Source: JACVRM01 sp046262315 (lineage in GTDB: Bacteria > Actinomycetota > Thermoleophilia > Gaiellales > Gaiellaceae). Taken from it: a stretch of DNA of 7,946 nt. A model generated the notes under the pieces. It was given only the letters and a program-made list of their open reading frames with translations. It was not told the origin of the DNA and made no database searches. Positions 7,202 through 7,946 of the stretch are shown in pieces (the first letter of the stretch is position 1; every line of letters starts with the position of its first letter). The position numbers and the translations under genes were made by a program. Location of the stretch: positions 1 through 7,946 of the forward strand of contig JBHEMZ010000064.1 of NCBI GenBank assembly GCA_046262315.1. The letters run 5' to 3'.

Positions 7202-7659
7202 GTATACAGTCCGATGAACGGCAGTACATTGCCAACCCCGAAGTGTGGCTGCGATGACGCGCCTGACCTTGCCCCGGGACGCAGATCGATGTCACCCGTG
7301 ATGGGCTTCTTGCTCCATCGCACCGACTCGTGGCGCAACACAAGCATGCTGAACTCGCCGTTGATCGAATCAACCTCGGCGAGTGCGGTGAAGCTACCTG
7401 CCGGGTCGCTCGCCAATGCAAGACGGATGTTCTCGGCGCGCGAACGCGCGCTGAACGTCTGCGACGGTAAAAAAGCGACTCGTCCCTGCGGCAGCTTGAG
7501 AACAAACATCGGACCCGCGAGGGCTGCGACGATGGTCGTCCTACCTCGGGGATACCTTCCCGGCCCCCGCGCGAAACTCAGCCGCCCTAGCAGTGCAGAC
7601 CCGACGAAGGGACGCTGCGCCGCGAGTTTGTCCGACTTTTGACGCAGCCACGCCGCCAC
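7198..7659 (-). CDS. Hypothetical protein, upstream partner of the two-helix membrane protein
   Basis: I do not recognise the family. The frame ends with TGA at 7198-7200, inside the GTG start of the next gene (GTGA), which supports a real coupled gene. The best protein-like part is the C-terminal 103 residues from MFVLKLPQGRVAFLP to the end. It looks like mixed strand and helix, with no signal peptide, membrane segment or known motif. The start is uncertain. The frame is open up to 7803, but the stretch from about 7660 to 7803 codes for arginine-rich, low-complexity sequence and lies antisense to a LuxR-type remnant, so it is probably not coding. GTG at 7659 gives 153 residues and ATG at 7509 gives 103. 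I use 7659 because residues from there on look plausible. None has a good ribosome-binding site. Composition resembles its partner gene. Confidence 0.5.
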   Translation of the reverse strand: MAAWLRQKSDKLAAQRPFVGSALLGRLSFARGPGRYPRGRTTIVAALAGPMFVLKLPQGRVAFLPSQTFSARSRAENIRLALASDPAGSFTALAEVDSINGEFSMLVLRHESVRWSKKPITGDIDLRPGARSGASSQPHFGVGNVLPFIGLYT

Positions 7660-7724
7660 CCCCCGCCCAGAATCGCGCGTGTTTCGTCCGTTTGCGTCAA
7701 AACGAATGGGGCGTCCAGAGGAGC

Positions 7725-7802
7725 GCCCTCGCCCAGCTAACCGATCGCGAACTCGGCGTGCTCGTGCTCGTCGCCGGCGGCCTCGCCAATCGCGAAATCG
7801 CA
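7725..7802 (+). pseudogene. Remnant of a LuxR-type helix-turn-helix
   Basis: The plus-strand frame reads LTDRELGVLVLVAGGLANREIA (7737-7802), preceded by ALAQ. This matches the first half of the LuxR/GerE DNA-binding domain, whose usual pattern is LTxREx-VL-LVAxGLSNxEIA. The recognition-helix half (normally LxLSxxTVxxH) is not found afterwards; the frame continues as LPTLSTIPLVSNRH, and other frames do not rescue it. No ATPase or receiver domain can be seen upstream. It looks like a broken C-terminal end of a former regulator gene. Its frame runs without a stop into the GFA-like gene. It lies antisense to the doubtful N-terminal extension of the minus-strand gene ending at 7198. Confidence 0.6.
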
Positions 7803-7816
7803 CTCCCGACCTTGTC

Positions 7817-7822
7817 TACGAT
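7817..7822 (+). promoter_or_regulatory. Possible -10 element (TACGAT) ahead of the GFA-like gene
   Basis: TACGAT matches the TANNNT pattern and ends seven bases before the GTG at 7830, the spacing expected for a leaderless transcript. No Shine-Dalgarno sequence is visible before that GTG, and no good -35 box lies 16-18 bases upstream. Motif-based inference only. Confidence 0.25.
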
Positions 7823-7829
7823 CCCGCTC

Positions 7830-7946
7830 GTGAGCAATCGACACGCCGCGTGTAGTTGTGGGCAGCTCCGGCTCACCGTCGAGGGAGAGCCGGTTCGAGT
7901 CTCGATCTGCCACTGTCTCGCCTGCCAGCGTCGAACCGGAAGCGTC
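7830..7946 (+). CDS. GFA / CENP-V-like zinc protein, N-terminal part (runs off the window)
   Basis: The 39 visible residues read MSNRHAACSCGQLRLTVEGE followed by PVRVSICHCLACQRRTGSV. The CSCGQLRL motif (C8, C10) and CHCLACQRRTGS motif (C27, C29, C32) are the N-terminal zinc-ligand signatures of the glutathione-dependent formaldehyde-activating enzyme (GFA) family, small mostly-beta cytoplasmic zinc proteins. Most bacterial members have unproven substrates, so formaldehyde chemistry should not be assumed. The C-terminal half, with the remaining structural zinc cysteines, lies beyond the window. The GTG at 7830 is chosen because family members usually begin a few residues before CxCG. The same frame is open further upstream through a LuxR-type remnant, so a longer product cannot be excluded. 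Confidence 0.82.
   Translation, partial: MSNRHAACSCGQLRLTVEGEPVRVSICHCLACQRRTGSV

Noticed and set aside
7214..7642. A 142-codon plus-strand frame opposite the hypothetical minus-strand gene
   Set aside because: The minus frame gives a more protein-like product and ends in a GTGA coupling junction; the plus translation is Ser/Arg/Pro-rich without motifs.
7890..7904. GGTTCGAGTCTC resembles a tRNA T-arm
   Set aside because: No acceptor, D or anticodon arms fit around it, and the bases encode the conserved EPVRVS segment of the GFA-like protein.
1..7946. CRISPR arrays, insertion-sequence transposases, rRNA or tRNA genes
   Set aside because: No regularly spaced short repeats, transposase motifs or RNA-gene signatures were seen on either strand.

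Overview
The window is high-GC DNA that reads like an actinobacterial chromosome. Class III nucleotide-cyclase domains fused to STAND-type ATPases and helical repeats, GTG starts, weak Shine-Dalgarno sites and a GFA-family gene would fit Thermoleophilia (Gaiellales or Solirubrobacterales) or a related soil lineage. This placement is inferred from gene style; there is no rRNA or other marker gene here.

Layout. Bases 1-340 are non-coding, with one short GC hairpin. Bases 341-3319 (+) encode a 992-residue signalling protein: an N-terminal Cys4 zinc ribbon, a class III cyclase domain with most catalytic residues, an AAA/STAND ATPase and a long TPR-like tail. Bases 3866-6319 (-) encode an 817-residue protein of similar plan but from a different subfamily: a cyclase domain with key substrate residues replaced, then NB-ARC ATPase, then TPR-like repeats, with no C-terminal DNA-binding domain. 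The two large genes converge. Between them lie a long near-perfect palindrome (3447-3532) and a decayed N-terminal piece (about 3602-3873) of a second copy of the minus-strand gene. That piece carries an amber stop, two frameshifts and a hard truncation.

Bases 6320-7660 look lower in GC and hold two minus-strand genes of unknown family. An upstream gene ends at 7198 and overlaps by GTGA a gene for a two-helix membrane protein (6485-7201), so the pair is probably a translationally coupled operon. At the right edge, on the plus strand, a stump of a LuxR-type helix-turn-helix (7725-7802) lies in frame just ahead of the start of a GFA/CENP-V-like zinc protein (7830 to the window end, partial).

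The two large proteins are probably intracellular signal-integration proteins in which the ATPase and TPR parts sense or scaffold and the cyclase domain is output or regulatory module. Nothing shows that they act together. The most unusual items are the degraded tandem cyclase copy, the large palindrome beside it, and the unrecognised coupled gene pair in the lower-GC segment. No complete new system can be claimed from sequence alone.
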